DNA from: Aliitabrizicola sp031425325
GTDB taxonomy: Bacteria; Pseudomonadota; Alphaproteobacteria; Rhodobacterales; Rhodobacteraceae
NCBI GenBank assembly: GCA_031425325.1
Contig: JANPJD010000064.1
Coordinates: 1 to 64,000 of the forward strand
DNA: 64,000 nucleotides
Direction: 5' to 3'
Below, piece after piece: positions 1 through 8,295 of the stretch. The notes under the pieces are model-generated. The model searched no databases. It saw nothing but the letters and a program-made list of their open reading frames with translations, and had not been told where the DNA came from. Positions within the stretch are counted from its first letter, which is position 1. Each line of letters opens with the position of its first letter. Made by a program: the position numbers and the translations under genes.

Positions 1-390
1 CATCACGATGTCGACCTTGACCAGCCGGGCAAGGACACGTTTCGCCACCGGGCGGCGGGCGCACGCGAGGTGGTCCTCGCCTCGGCGCAGCGCTTTGCCA
101 TCATGGCCGAGCATCGCGGCGAACCCGAGCCGCCGCTCAGCGCGATCCTCGCGCGGCTTGCGCCGGTCGATCTTGTGCTGGTCGAGGGCTACAAGCGCGA
201 CCTGCATCCGAAGATCGAGGTCTTCCGGTCCGTAACGGGCCATGCCCTTCTCCAGCCGGACGATCCGATGATCCGGGCGGTCGCAAGCGACGCGGCGCTG
301 CCCGCGCTGCCCGTCCCGTTGCTCGATCTGAACGATACGGCGGCGGTGGCGGATTTCATCCTGCGTGACCTCGGCCTCGGAGATGTTTGA
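1..390 (+). CDS. mobB: Molybdopterin-guanine dinucleotide biosynthesis protein MobB (3' part)
   Basis: This is the last 129 codons of a gene that begins before the window, open from base 1 to the TGA at 388-390. The residues near the edge (HHDVDLDQPGKDT, then AGA and VVLASAQRFA) and the later LVLVEGYKRDLHPKIEVFR stretch are typical of MobB, a small P-loop GTPase that assists MobA in attaching GMP to molybdopterin. The Walker A loop should lie upstream and is not visible. The following gene starts inside its last codons (ATG at 383), so the two are probably co-translated. The identity rests on recognised family residues, and the N-terminus is unseen. Confidence 0.85.
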   Translation, partial: HHDVDLDQPGKDTFRHRAAGAREVVLASAQRFAIMAEHRGEPEPPLSAILARLAPVDLVLVEGYKRDLHPKIEVFRSVTGHALLQPDDPMIRAVASDAALPALPVPLLDLNDTAAVADFILRDLGLGDV

Positions 391-1246
391 CACCGTTCTC
401 GTGATCGACTGGTCGTCCGCCTCGTCGCCTTCGCCGCGCCGGGAAAGCGCAAACGCGATCTGGATCGGGCGCGCCTCGCACGATGGCGTGTCGAGCAGCT
501 ATCACCGGACCCGACGCGAGGCCGAGGCGGCTCTTATAGGAATGCTAAGCGCCGAACGACAGGCGGGGCGAACCGTGCTGGGAGGCTTCGACTTCGCCTT
601 CGGTTATCCCGAGGGCTTCGCCGAACGGTTGACCGGCCAGGCGGGTGCACCATCGGTCTGGCACTGGCTCGACGCTCATCTGGTCGATGGCGAGGCCAAC
701 TGCAACGACCGCTTTACCCTCGCCGACGCGATAAACCGCAGCTTCGGGGGGGCGGGGCCGTTCTGGGGACGCCCTGCGTCCCTGGCGTTGGCCGACCTCC
801 CCGAGACGAAACGGGTCGACTATGCGGCGCTCGGCCTCGCCGAACGACGCCGGGTCGAAAACAAGGTTACGCGGGCGCAGCCGGTCTGGAAACTTTATAC
901 GGCAGGGTCGGTTGGCGGGCAGGTCCTGACCGGATTGCCCCTGATCCATCGGCTTTCCCTACTGCCAGAGGTCGGGGTCTGGCCCTTTGGCGCGTGCGAT
1001 GCGCCGATTGTTCTGGCCGAGGTCTATCCGTCGCTGATTGACGCCATCGTGTCCCGCGATGGCAGGCCGGGTGCGATCAAGGACGACATGCAGGTCCGAA
1101 TTCTGGCATTGGCCCTGTGGCGGCTGGGACAGGCAGGTCAACTTGGAACGCTGTTGGCAGACGTGCCCGACTGGCCGGGCAGGATCGACGAAGGCTGGAT
1201 TCTCGGGGCCGGGCACGAAGCGGCGCTGGCGGCAGCCCTGCCATGA
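383..1246 (+). CDS. Conserved protein of unknown function coupled to mobB
   Basis: A 287-residue protein. I chose ATG 383, which overlaps the mobB stop by 8 bp; a GTG at 365 would add six residues. It opens with a hydrophobic strand ending in VIDWSSA, and later contains GGFDFAFGYPEGF and a C-terminal AEVYPSLID segment. It has no signal peptide or membrane segment, so it is probably cytosolic. The buried acidic strand pattern resembles RNase H-fold DUF429-like proteins, but I cannot confirm that. Its position after mobB and overlap with the next gene suggest an accessory role near molybdenum cofactor metabolism. That is only inference from context, and I do not assign an activity. Confidence 0.7.
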   Translation: MFDTVLVIDWSSASSPSPRRESANAIWIGRASHDGVSSSYHRTRREAEAALIGMLSAERQAGRTVLGGFDFAFGYPEGFAERLTGQAGAPSVWHWLDAHLVDGEANCNDRFTLADAINRSFGGAGPFWGRPASLALADLPETKRVDYAALGLAERRRVENKVTRAQPVWKLYTAGSVGGQVLTGLPLIHRLSLLPEVGVWPFGACDAPIVLAEVYPSLIDAIVSRDGRPGAIKDDMQVRILALALWRLGQAGQLGTLLADVPDWPGRIDEGWILGAGHEAALAAALP

Positions 1247-1833
1247 GCGATGTCACGATCCTGCGCGGCCTGCCGCGCCATCAGCGCGCCGCGGCGGCGG
1301 CGCTTTACTGGCAGGCTTTCGGCGGTAAGCTTGGCCGCGTCCTTGGGCCGGACGCCCGCGCGCTGGCGTTTCTGGAGCGGGTGATCCGGCCGGACCATGC
1401 CATCGTGGCACTGGACGGGGCTGGCCGGATGCTTGGCCTTGCGGGGTTCAAGACGCCGCAGGGCAGCTTTGCCGGTGGCACCTGGCGTGACCTGTCCGAG
1501 ATTTACGGCCCGCTTGGCGGGCTTTGGCGCGCAGCGCTTCTCCGCCTGTTGCAGCGCGAGGTGGACAACGCGCGCTTCCTGATGGACGGCCTTTGCGTGG
1601 CGCGCGAGGCCCGCGGTCAGGGTGTTGGAAGCCTGCTGGTCGAGGCGATCTGCCTCGAGGCCCGGACGCGCGACTACGCCGCAGTCCGGCTCGACGTGAT
1701 CGACAGCAACTGGCGGGCGCGGGCGCTTTACGAACGGCTTGGCTTCGAGGTGGTGGGCGAGGAAAGCCTTGGCGTGCTGCGCCACGTCTTCGGGTTTCGC
1801 TCGGCCAAGACGATGGTGCGGCGGGTCGGGTAA
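1243..1833 (+). CDS. GNAT family N-acetyltransferase
   Basis: A 196-residue protein starting at ATG 1243, which overlaps the previous TGA in an ATGA arrangement. The acetyl-CoA binding motif is visible as CVAREARGQGVGSLLVEAI in the middle of the chain, followed by the usual GNAT C-terminal segment (RLDVIDSNWRARALYERLGF). The family transfers acetyl groups from acetyl-CoA to amines; the substrate here is unknown. The gene is the last of a mobB-unknown-GNAT run and faces the convergent phnE2 gene 12 bp downstream. Confidence 0.85.
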   Translation: MSDVTILRGLPRHQRAAAAALYWQAFGGKLGRVLGPDARALAFLERVIRPDHAIVALDGAGRMLGLAGFKTPQGSFAGGTWRDLSEIYGPLGGLWRAALLRLLQREVDNARFLMDGLCVAREARGQGVGSLLVEAICLEARTRDYAAVRLDVIDSNWRARALYERLGFEVVGEESLGVLRHVFGFRSAKTMVRRVG

Positions 1834-1845
1834 CGGCGGCGGGGT

Positions 1846-3171
1846 TTAATGCCCGCCTGCGTCGCCCTTGATCAGCTTGCGCCGCAGCCAGCCTGACAGG
1901 CTGTCCATCGCGATCACCAGAAGGATGATGAGGACCATGTAATAGGCGACCTCCTCCCAGTCCTTCTGGGTGCTGATCGCCTGCGTCAGCAACAGGCCTA
2001 TCCCGCCGCCCACGATGGCGCCGATGATCGTGGCGGACCGCACGTTGCCCTCGAAGTAGTAAAGCACCTGGCTGAGCAGCACCGGCGTCACCTGCGGGAT
2101 GACCCCGAAGCGCGCGCGCTGCACGGAGTTGGCCCCGGTGGAGCGCAGCCCCTCGACCTGCTTTTCGTCGATGTTCTCGAGCGTCTCCGAGAAGGTCTTG
2201 CCGAACGTGCCTAGGTCGGTGATCAGGATGGCCAGTGCGCCCGTCATCGGCCCCGGTCCGAAGGCACGGGCCAGGATGATCGTGAAGATCAGCGCATCCA
2301 CCCCCCGCACGAAGTCGAACACCCGGCGGAGCGCAAAGCGGATCGCCCGCGACGGCGCAAAGTTCGACGCCGCGACGAAGGCCAGCGGCAGCGCGATCAG
2401 GCCCGCCAGAAACGTGCCGATGAAGGCCATGAGGAAGGTCTCGAGGATCGCGCCTGCCACCCGGTCGTGCTGCCACATCCGGTTGGTCCAGACTTCCGAG
2501 GCCATGTAGCCGATGTTGCTACGCGCAGGGTCGACGCGCGGCTCCCACAGGGCAAGGCCCACAAGTTCGCCGAAAGACTTGCGCGAGAACGGACTGTCGA
2601 GCGTGAAGAAGAACAGCTCCCATCCCGGCTGATACCGAAACGTCTCTGCGCGCGAGCGGGTGTAACTGAACCGGCCCGCATCGGTCGTGACGGATACCCG
2701 CGTGCCCGAGGCGCTGATCCAGTCGGGCAGCGGCTCGGGGGCAACGAGCGTGAAGTCGCGCCCGTTCGCCACGATGTCGACCGTGCCGTAGCCGGGGATG
2801 ACGAAGCGCGCGCCTGCGGCATCGTAGGTCACGACATGGCCGTCGCCGAGGTCGATGGTCGTCACATCGTCGACCTGCGTCACCCAGTCGGGCCGGTCGC
2901 CAGCGGGATAGGTGCCCTTCGCCTCGCCCTCGATCGCAACCTCGACCTCGCCAGTGCGGTTGTCGCGCGCGACATGCGTCTTGTAGGACCAGAAGTCCGA
3001 CACCAGGATCGCGGCGTTATCCAGCCGGATACGCTGTGCAAGCCCCGCCACGTCGAAGGCGATGAAGGCATAGGTCAGGTAGGCAAGGATCACTGCAGGC
3101 ACCGCGAACGACGCGAGCCGTTTGCGGCGGAAGCCCGCGATCACCCCGGCGCTGAGCGTGGCATCAACCAT
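1846..3171 (-). CDS. phnE: Phosphonate ABC transporter permease PhnE, long form
   Basis: A 441-residue inner-membrane permease and the last gene of phnCDE1E2. One N-terminal membrane helix (about residues 18-40) is followed by a hydrophilic, probably periplasmic insertion of about 190 residues. The conserved permease core comes after this, with the EAA loop seen as EKQVEGLRSTGANSVQRARF. Usual PhnE proteins are about 260-300 residues, so the insertion accounts for the extra length. The start ATG at 3169-3171 overlaps the end of the upstream phnE copy by 8 bp. With PhnC and PhnD it should import phosphonates or related reduced-phosphorus compounds. Two-permease phn operons are known in this bacterial group. 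Confidence 0.9.
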   Translation of the reverse strand: MVDATLSAGVIAGFRRKRLASFAVPAVILAYLTYAFIAFDVAGLAQRIRLDNAAILVSDFWSYKTHVARDNRTGEVEVAIEGEAKGTYPAGDRPDWVTQVDDVTTIDLGDGHVVTYDAAGARFVIPGYGTVDIVANGRDFTLVAPEPLPDWISASGTRVSVTTDAGRFSYTRSRAETFRYQPGWELFFFTLDSPFSRKSFGELVGLALWEPRVDPARSNIGYMASEVWTNRMWQHDRVAGAILETFLMAFIGTFLAGLIALPLAFVAASNFAPSRAIRFALRRVFDFVRGVDALIFTIILARAFGPGPMTGALAILITDLGTFGKTFSETLENIDEKQVEGLRSTGANSVQRARFGVIPQVTPVLLSQVLYYFEGNVRSATIIGAIVGGGIGLLLTQAISTQKDWEEVAYYMVLIILLVIAMDSLSGWLRRKLIKGDAGGH

Positions 3172-4048
3172 GACGTGCCCCCTTCACCAGCCGGTCGCGG
3201 TAGTGGCTGGACACCTGGTCGATGATGACGATGGTGACGAACAGCAGAAGGAAGATCGCCACCACCTCGTCATAGCGCCCGCCGCCCCACTGCATCGCGA
3301 TCTTGAGGTCGTAGCCGATCCCGCCTTCCCCCACGAACCCGAGGATCGCCGAGGCGCGGACATTGATCTCGAACCGCAGCAGCGCATAACCCAGCCAGTT
3401 CGGCGCGACTTGCGGCAGCACGCCCAGCCACATCCGCTGCGCCCAGCTCGCACCGACCGAGGTCAGCCCCTCGACCGGCTTCAGGTCCGCGTTCTCGGCG
3501 ACCTCTGCGAACAGCTTGCCAAGCGCCCCGGCCGTGTGGATCGCGATGGCGATTACCGCCGGAACCGGACCCCCGCCAAGGATGTAGATCAGCACGAGGG
3601 CTATGACGATCTCGGGGAAGGCGCGGCATACATCGGTGATGCGGCGGAACGTCCCCGCAAGCGACGGCCAGCGCGCCAGTCCCCGGGTGCAGAGAAGCGC
3701 CAGCACGACCGCGAGCAACCCGCCCAGCAACGTCGAGACGGCGGCGATGTTGACCGTCTCGATCAGCGAGGGGATGAACTGGGCGAAATAGCCAGGGATG
3801 TTGGCGCGTCGCTCCCACGCCTCGGAAATGACCTCGGACGGGAAGTCGCCAAGCTGCGACAGCCCCTCGATAAAACCGCCGGCATTCCGGTCCTCGGCGA
3901 TGCCGAAGGCCGACATCATGAGCAGGACGAACACCAGAAGTATGATGCCGGAATAGAGCCGCTTGCGCCGGACCTGCGCGAGATAAGATTCTCGTGTGGC
4001 GTCCAGTTGCCGCGAACCGGGTGCCGCGTCCATCGCTGCGTCCGTCAT
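3164..4048 (-). CDS. phnE: Phosphonate ABC transporter permease PhnE
   Basis: A 294-residue permease. I placed the start at the ATG at 4046-4048, preceded by GGCGAGGGTGGG as ribosome site; a longer frame would run through the terminator hairpin upstream. A cytoplasmic N-terminus leads to a membrane helix at about residues 32-50 and a core of further helices. The EAA loop reads LKPVEGLTSVGASWAQRMW and contacts the PhnC ATPase. It probably pairs with the longer permease encoded next, with which it overlaps by 8 bp. The substrate could be phosphonate, phosphite or phosphate; sequence alone does not decide. Confidence 0.9.
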   Translation of the reverse strand: MTDAAMDAAPGSRQLDATRESYLAQVRRKRLYSGIILLVFVLLMMSAFGIAEDRNAGGFIEGLSQLGDFPSEVISEAWERRANIPGYFAQFIPSLIETVNIAAVSTLLGGLLAVVLALLCTRGLARWPSLAGTFRRITDVCRAFPEIVIALVLIYILGGGPVPAVIAIAIHTAGALGKLFAEVAENADLKPVEGLTSVGASWAQRMWLGVLPQVAPNWLGYALLRFEINVRASAILGFVGEGGIGYDLKIAMQWGGGRYDEVVAIFLLLFVTIVIIDQVSSHYRDRLVKGARHG

Positions 4049-4068
4049 CCCACCCTCGCCCGCCCAGT

Positions 4069-4097
4069 AAAAAAACCGGGCCCCGCTTGGGGTCCGG
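4069..4097 (-). terminator. Intercistronic hairpin with T-run after phnD
   Basis: Read on the minus strand, CCGG-A-CCCC, a loop, then GGGG-C-CCGG form a stem with one mismatch at 4076-4097, followed by seven T residues (4069-4075). It has the form of an intrinsic terminator but lies between phnD and phnE. The likely effect is partial termination, giving more binding-protein mRNA than permease mRNA, as in many ABC operons. Confidence 0.75.
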
Positions 4098-4116
4098 TCC
4101 TTTGTTTCGCCGCAGA

Positions 4117-5013
4117 TCAGTTGCCCTGGAGCTTGCGCGCCTCGACAACCGAGAGGTAGGCATCGTGCGTCACCGGCACGAAGTCTTTCGCTTCGCCAGC
4201 GGCCACGTTGTAGGCGCACGCCGCATCGGTTTCCCACAGATCGGCGGTCAGCTGGGTGACCTTGTCCTTGACGTCCTGCGGCAGGGCCTTGCGGACGACC
4301 ATCGGGCCTTCCGGGATCAGATCCGACTTCCAGATTTCGACCAGCTCATTCATGTCGGCAAGGCCAGCGTCCACGGCGCGGCGCAGCGCACCCGAGTTGT
4401 AGCCGTCTTCCCATGCGCCGAGTCCGTCAGCCCAGGTCACGCCAGCTGCGAAATCGCCGTTCATCACGCCGACGATCGTCTGCTCGTGGCCGCCCGAGAA
4501 CTTCACTTCGGCGAAGTACTCTTCCAGCGCGCCGAGCTGTTCGGCCAGCTGAACTGCCGGAACAAGGTAGCCCGAGGTGGAATTCGGGTCGGCAAAGGCG
4601 AAGACCTTGCCCTGCGCCTGTTCCATCGAGGTGATGCCGCTGTCCTTGCGCGCAATGCCGATCGAGTAGTAGCCGGTGGAGTCGTCGACGTTCTGCTTGG
4701 TCAGCATGACCTCGACCGACTCGGGGTCGGTCAGGTAGGCCTTGGCGTAGGCCGATGCGCCGAGCCAGGCATAGTCGATGGTGCCACCCAGCAGGCCCTG
4801 GATCACGCCGTCATAGTCGGCGGGTGCGAACAGCTTGACCGGCACGCCGAGGGCTTCCTCGATCTTTGCGCGGAAGCATTCCTGGTTGGTCAGACGGTCC
4901 TGGGCGTTTTCGCCGCCGAGGATACCGATGTTGAACTCGGTGATGGCCTCCTGGGCCTGGACGGCGCCCGCAAGGGCGGTGGAGGTGGCAAGCGCGGCAA
5001 TCAGCAGTTTCAT
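4117..5013 (-). CDS. phnD: Phosphonate ABC transporter substrate-binding protein PhnD
   Basis: A 298-residue periplasmic protein. I took the ATG at 5011-5013 because it has a GGAGA ribosome site and is followed by a clear Sec signal peptide (MKLLIAALATSTALAGAVQAQ). The mature part has PhnD-family features: the FNIGILGGENAQDRL opening, LLGGTIDYAWLGASAYAKAY, and the ADPNSTSGYLVP loop that contacts the oxyanion. It delivers ligand to the PhnE permeases. It lies 46 bp after phnC and is followed by an attenuating hairpin. Phosphite or phosphate binding cannot be excluded. Confidence 0.92.
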   Translation of the reverse strand: MKLLIAALATSTALAGAVQAQEAITEFNIGILGGENAQDRLTNQECFRAKIEEALGVPVKLFAPADYDGVIQGLLGGTIDYAWLGASAYAKAYLTDPESVEVMLTKQNVDDSTGYYSIGIARKDSGITSMEQAQGKVFAFADPNSTSGYLVPAVQLAEQLGALEEYFAEVKFSGGHEQTIVGVMNGDFAAGVTWADGLGAWEDGYNSGALRRAVDAGLADMNELVEIWKSDLIPEGPMVVRKALPQDVKDKVTQLTADLWETDAACAYNVAAGEAKDFVPVTHDAYLSVVEARKLQGN

Positions 5014-5059
5014 CTGTCGTCTCCGGTTGATGGCCATTGCTGGCCGCTGAAGGGGTAAG

Positions 5060-5881
5060 TCAGGCCCGAGCCATGACCTCGGCATACGAGGTGTCGGCCG
5101 GAAGGCTGTCGATCGAGGTCGATGTGGCGGCCTCCGAGAAGCCTGCGTCGGCGCCGTAGATGTCGCGCGCAACGCCGGTCGTCAGTTGCTCGGGCAAGCC
5201 GTCGAACACGATCCGCCCGTCGCGCATCCCGATCACGCGGTCGCAATAGCGGCGTGCGGTGTCGAGGGTGTGCAGGTTCGCGATCACCGTGCGACCGTCT
5301 TCGTCATGGATGCGGCGCAGCGCATCCATGACGATCTGGGCATTCATCGGATCGAGCGAGGCGATGGGCTCGTCGGCGAGGATGATCTTGGGGTCCTGCA
5401 TCAGTGCGCGGGCGATGGCCACGCGTTGCTGCTGGCCACCCGACAGCGCCTCGGCGCGCTTGGGGGCCTGCTCGGAGATACCGAGCCGATCGAGGATCGA
5501 CAGCGCCTTGGTGATGTCGGCCTCGGACCACACGTTGAACATCGTGGAGAGCGTCGAGCGACGGTTCAGGACCCCGTGCATGACGTTCGACGCAACATCG
5601 AGACGCGGCACCAGGTTGAACTGCTGGAAGATCATCGCGCACTGGCTTTGCCAGGCCCGCATCGCCGGCCCCTTCAGACCGAGAATGTCGACGCCATCGA
5701 CCCGCAGTGTGCCCGAACTGGCATCGGTCAGCCGGTTCATCATCCGCAGGAAGGTGGACTTGCCTGCACCCGAGCGGCCAATGATGCCAAGAAACGCCGG
5801 GCGGTCCAGCCGGAAGCTCATCCGGTCGACAGCGGTCTTGCTGCCAAACACCCGTGTCACGTTGTCGACCTCGACCAGCAT
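5060..5881 (-). CDS. phnC: Phosphonate ABC transporter ATP-binding protein PhnC
   Basis: A 273-residue ATPase that powers the importer from the cytoplasmic face. Walker A is GRSGAGKST at residues 35-43, the signature is LSGGQQQR and Walker B is IILADEP. It is the first gene of phnC-phnD-phnE-phnE. The ATG at 5879-5881 starts the operon, 47 bp downstream of tandem 11-bp repeats that resemble a Pho box. No C-P lyase genes occur in this window, so processing of any imported phosphonate must be encoded elsewhere. Confidence 0.92.
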   Translation of the reverse strand: MLVEVDNVTRVFGSKTAVDRMSFRLDRPAFLGIIGRSGAGKSTFLRMMNRLTDASSGTLRVDGVDILGLKGPAMRAWQSQCAMIFQQFNLVPRLDVASNVMHGVLNRRSTLSTMFNVWSEADITKALSILDRLGISEQAPKRAEALSGGQQQRVAIARALMQDPKIILADEPIASLDPMNAQIVMDALRRIHDEDGRTVIANLHTLDTARRYCDRVIGMRDGRIVFDGLPEQLTTGVARDIYGADAGFSEAATSTSIDSLPADTSYAEVMARA

Positions 5882-5927
5882 CCGACCCCCGTTCGTTACG
5901 AGGCGGGGATAGCGGCGCTTTGTGACA

Positions 5928-5960
5928 GTTGGACTTCGGTTTGATGAAGGTTTTCTTCAG
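5928..5960 (-). promoter_or_regulatory. Candidate PhoB box upstream of phnC
   Basis: On the minus strand three consecutive 11-bp units, CTGAAGAAAAC, CTTCATCAAAC and CGAAGTCCAAC, share an initial C and a final AAC. An 11-bp period with an A-rich tail in each unit is the signature of a Pho box. The match to the CTGTCAT core is poor, and a CTGTCAC lies just beyond at 5922-5928. The position 47-79 bp before the phnC start fits a PhoB-activated promoter. Confidence 0.45.
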
Positions 5961-5995
5961 CCTCGACCGAAGCGGGCAAAGCTGCATCGACCAAA

Positions 5996-6034
5996 GCAAA
6001 GGCCGGTCCCGACGGACGCGGGACCGGCCTTTGC
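5996..6034. terminator. Bidirectional hairpin between phoB and phnC
   Basis: A perfect 15-bp inverted repeat: 5996-6010 (GCAAAGGCCGGTCCC) pairs with 6020-6034, around a 9-nt loop. It ends in a short A/T-rich flank. It lies 30 bp after the phoB stop and just before the phnC promoter region, so it most likely ends the pst-pho transcript and isolates the phn operon. Confidence 0.8.
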
Positions 6035-6063
6035 TGCACGTTTTCAGGGAAGTCAGGTGACAG

Positions 6064-6756
6064 TCAGCCCAACGCGTAACCGGCACCGCGGACGGTCCGC
6101 AGCGGATCGCTGCCCCCAAACGCGCACAGCGCCTTGCGAAGGCGACCGATATGAACGTCGACCGTGCGGGTGTCGACATAGATGTCGCGGCCCCAGACCC
6201 GGTCGAGAAGCTGCTCGCGGCTCCATACCCGGCCGGGCTTCTCCATGAAGGTGGACAGAAGCCGGAACTCGGTCGGGCCCAGCTTCAGGACCTTCTCGCC
6301 GCGAAAGACCTTGTGCGTCTCGGGGTCGAGCCGGATGTCCTCGTAGGCCAGAGCGAGGCCCATCGACGACGGCCGGGTCCGGCGCAGCTGCGTCCGCACG
6401 CGCGCCATGAGTTCGACCAGCGAGTAGGGCTTGATGACATAGTCATCGGCCCCGGTTTCGAGTCCGCGCACCCGGTCCACCTCTTCGGATCGGGCGGACA
6501 GCATGATGATCGGCACACCGCGCGTCTCGGGGCGCGACTTCAGGCGGCGGCAGACCTCGATGCCCGAGACGTTGGGCAGCATCCAGTCGAGCACGATGAC
6601 GTCGGGTGCCACCTCGTCCACCAGAAGCAGGGCTTCCTCGCCGTTGCCCGCCTGGGCCACGTGAAATCCCTCGGCCTCGAAGTTGTAGGACAGCACTTCG
6701 CGCTGTGCGGGCTCGTCCTCGACGACGAGGACGGTCGGCTGCTCTGCACCCGCCAT
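6064..6756 (-). CDS. phoB: Phosphate regulon response regulator PhoB
   Basis: A 230-residue OmpR-family regulator. The receiver domain has the acidic pair E13-D14 and the phosphoacceptor D57 (VIVLDWMLP). The C-terminal winged helix carries GPTEFRLLSTFMEKPG and VDVHIGRLRKAL. When phosphorylated it binds Pho boxes to activate phosphate-starvation genes, probably including the two candidate boxes in this window. It overlaps phoU by one base (TAATG), so it is the last gene of pstSCAB-phoU-phoB. The partner kinase gene phoR is not in the window. Confidence 0.95.
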   Translation of the reverse strand: MAGAEQPTVLVVEDEPAQREVLSYNFEAEGFHVAQAGNGEEALLLVDEVAPDVIVLDWMLPNVSGIEVCRRLKSRPETRGVPIIMLSARSEEVDRVRGLETGADDYVIKPYSLVELMARVRTQLRRTRPSSMGLALAYEDIRLDPETHKVFRGEKVLKLGPTEFRLLSTFMEKPGRVWSREQLLDRVWGRDIYVDTRTVDVHIGRLRKALCAFGGSDPLRTVRGAGYALG

Positions 6757-7475
6757 TACTCGGTCGCGTCCATCTTGGCGAACGAGGTCGTGTCGCCCTT
6801 CGGCCTGGCTTCTTCGGGCATGGCCCCCTTGACGAGGTAGATGACCTGCTCGGCGATGCCGGTAGCATGGTCGCCCATTCGTTCGATGTTCTTTGCGATG
6901 AAATGCAGGTGCATGCAGGCGGTGATGTTGCGCGGGTCTTCCAGCATGTGCGTCAGGAACACGCGGAAGAGCGAGTTGTACATCTGGTCCACCTCCTTGT
7001 CGCGGCGGCGCACATCCTCGGCCAGTTCCGCGTCGCGGTGGATGTAGGCGTCGAGCGCGTCCTTCAGAAGCTGCTCGACGGCCTTCGACATGCGCCGGAT
7101 CGCCCCCGACGTGTCCCCGATGGGCGACATCTGCGCCAACACGGTCGAGCGCTTGGCGAGGTTCTTGGCGTAGTCGCCGCAGCGCTCGAGGCTGGCCGCG
7201 ATCTTCATCACGGTCAGCGCGGTCCGCAGATCGCCTGCAGTCGGTGCGCGCAGCGCAATCAGGCGCGCGGCCTCGGTGTTGATCTGCTCTTCGAGGGTGT
7301 CGATCACCTTGTCGGCGTTTCGCACCCGTTCGGCCAGTTCCTCGTCGCGTGTGTCGAGCGCTTGGGCGGCATCGAGGATCGCCGCCTCGACCAGCCCGCC
7401 CATCTTCATGATCATCGCCTGGATCGCCTCGAGGTCTCGGTCGAAGGCCGAGGCGATGTGCTTTTCGCTGTTCAT
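6756..7475 (-). CDS. phoU: Phosphate signalling regulator PhoU
   Basis: A 239-residue cytosolic all-helical protein made of two PhoU repeats, each with the ExxxD metal-binding type of helix; RCGDYAKNLAKR and RMGDHATGIAEQ mark the two halves. PhoU links the Pst transporter to PhoR and keeps the regulon silent when phosphate is plentiful. Its stop overlaps the phoB start by one base, and pstB ends 10 bp upstream of its start, so expression is shared with both. Confidence 0.95.
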   Translation of the reverse strand: MNSEKHIASAFDRDLEAIQAMIMKMGGLVEAAILDAAQALDTRDEELAERVRNADKVIDTLEEQINTEAARLIALRAPTAGDLRTALTVMKIAASLERCGDYAKNLAKRSTVLAQMSPIGDTSGAIRRMSKAVEQLLKDALDAYIHRDAELAEDVRRRDKEVDQMYNSLFRVFLTHMLEDPRNITACMHLHFIAKNIERMGDHATGIAEQVIYLVKGAMPEEARPKGDTTSFAKMDATE

Positions 7476-7485
7476 GGCGTGCTCC

Positions 7486-8283
7486 TCAGCCGATCCGGCC
7501 GGTGATGTAGGACTCCGTGCGCGGGTCCTTCGGATTGGTGAAGATCTGCCCCGTTTCGCCGTACTCGACGAGGTTGCCGAGGTGGAAGAACGCGGTCTTC
7601 TGGCTGACGCGCGCGGCCTGCTGCATCGAGTGCGTCACAATCACCACCGAGAACTGGCTGCGAAGTTCGTCGATCAGCTCCTCGACCTGGGCGGTCGCGA
7701 TGGGGTCGAGCGCCGAGCACGGCTCATCCATCAGCAGCACCTCGGGCGAGGTCGCGACGGCCCGTGCGATGCAGAGGCGCTGCTGCTGACCCCCGGACAG
7801 GCCCGTGCCCGGCGAGGCGAGACGATCCTTCACCTCGTTCCACAGCGCCGCTCGCTTGAGCGACCGTTCGACAACCTCGTCAAGCTCGCCCTTGTTGCGG
7901 GTAAGTCCGTGGATCTTCGGACCGTAGGCCACGTTGTCATAGATCGACTTCGGGAACGGGTTGGGCTTCTGGAAGACCATCCCGACCTTCGCGCGCAGTT
8001 GCACCGGGTCGACCTTGGGATCGTAGATGTCCTCGTCGTCGAGCCGGATCGAGCCGGTGACCTTGGCCGTCGAGATCGTGTCGTTCATCCGGTTCAGGCA
8101 GCGCAGGAAGGTCGACTTGCCGCATCCCGACGGCCCGATGAAGGCCGTCACCGTCTTGTCGAGGATGTCGACATCGACATCCTTCAAGGCGTGGGTGGTC
8201 CCGTAATGGACCTGAACGCCCCGTGCCGTGATCTTGTTCTCGTGGACGCTCACGTCGCGATCCTGAATCCGCATGTCGTTCAT
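7486..8283 (-). CDS. pstB: Phosphate ABC transporter ATP-binding protein PstB
   Basis: A 265-residue ATPase of the high-affinity phosphate importer. Walker A is GPSGCGKST at residues 50-58, the signature is LSGGQQQRLCIARA and Walker B is VLLMDEPCSALDP; the LRCLNRMND segment after Walker A is typical of PstB. The ATG at 8281-8283 lies 12 bp after pstA. A second in-frame ATG three codons later is a possible alternative start. Confidence 0.96.
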   Translation of the reverse strand: MNDMRIQDRDVSVHENKITARGVQVHYGTTHALKDVDVDILDKTVTAFIGPSGCGKSTFLRCLNRMNDTISTAKVTGSIRLDDEDIYDPKVDPVQLRAKVGMVFQKPNPFPKSIYDNVAYGPKIHGLTRNKGELDEVVERSLKRAALWNEVKDRLASPGTGLSGGQQQRLCIARAVATSPEVLLMDEPCSALDPIATAQVEELIDELRSQFSVVIVTHSMQQAARVSQKTAFFHLGNLVEYGETGQIFTNPKDPRTESYITGRIG

Positions 8284-8295
8284 GGTTCTGACTTT

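Noticed and set aside
3994..5058. A 354-residue open frame opposite phnD
   Set aside because: phnD has a signal peptide and family motifs; the plus-strand frame has none and covers the phnD-phnE hairpin.
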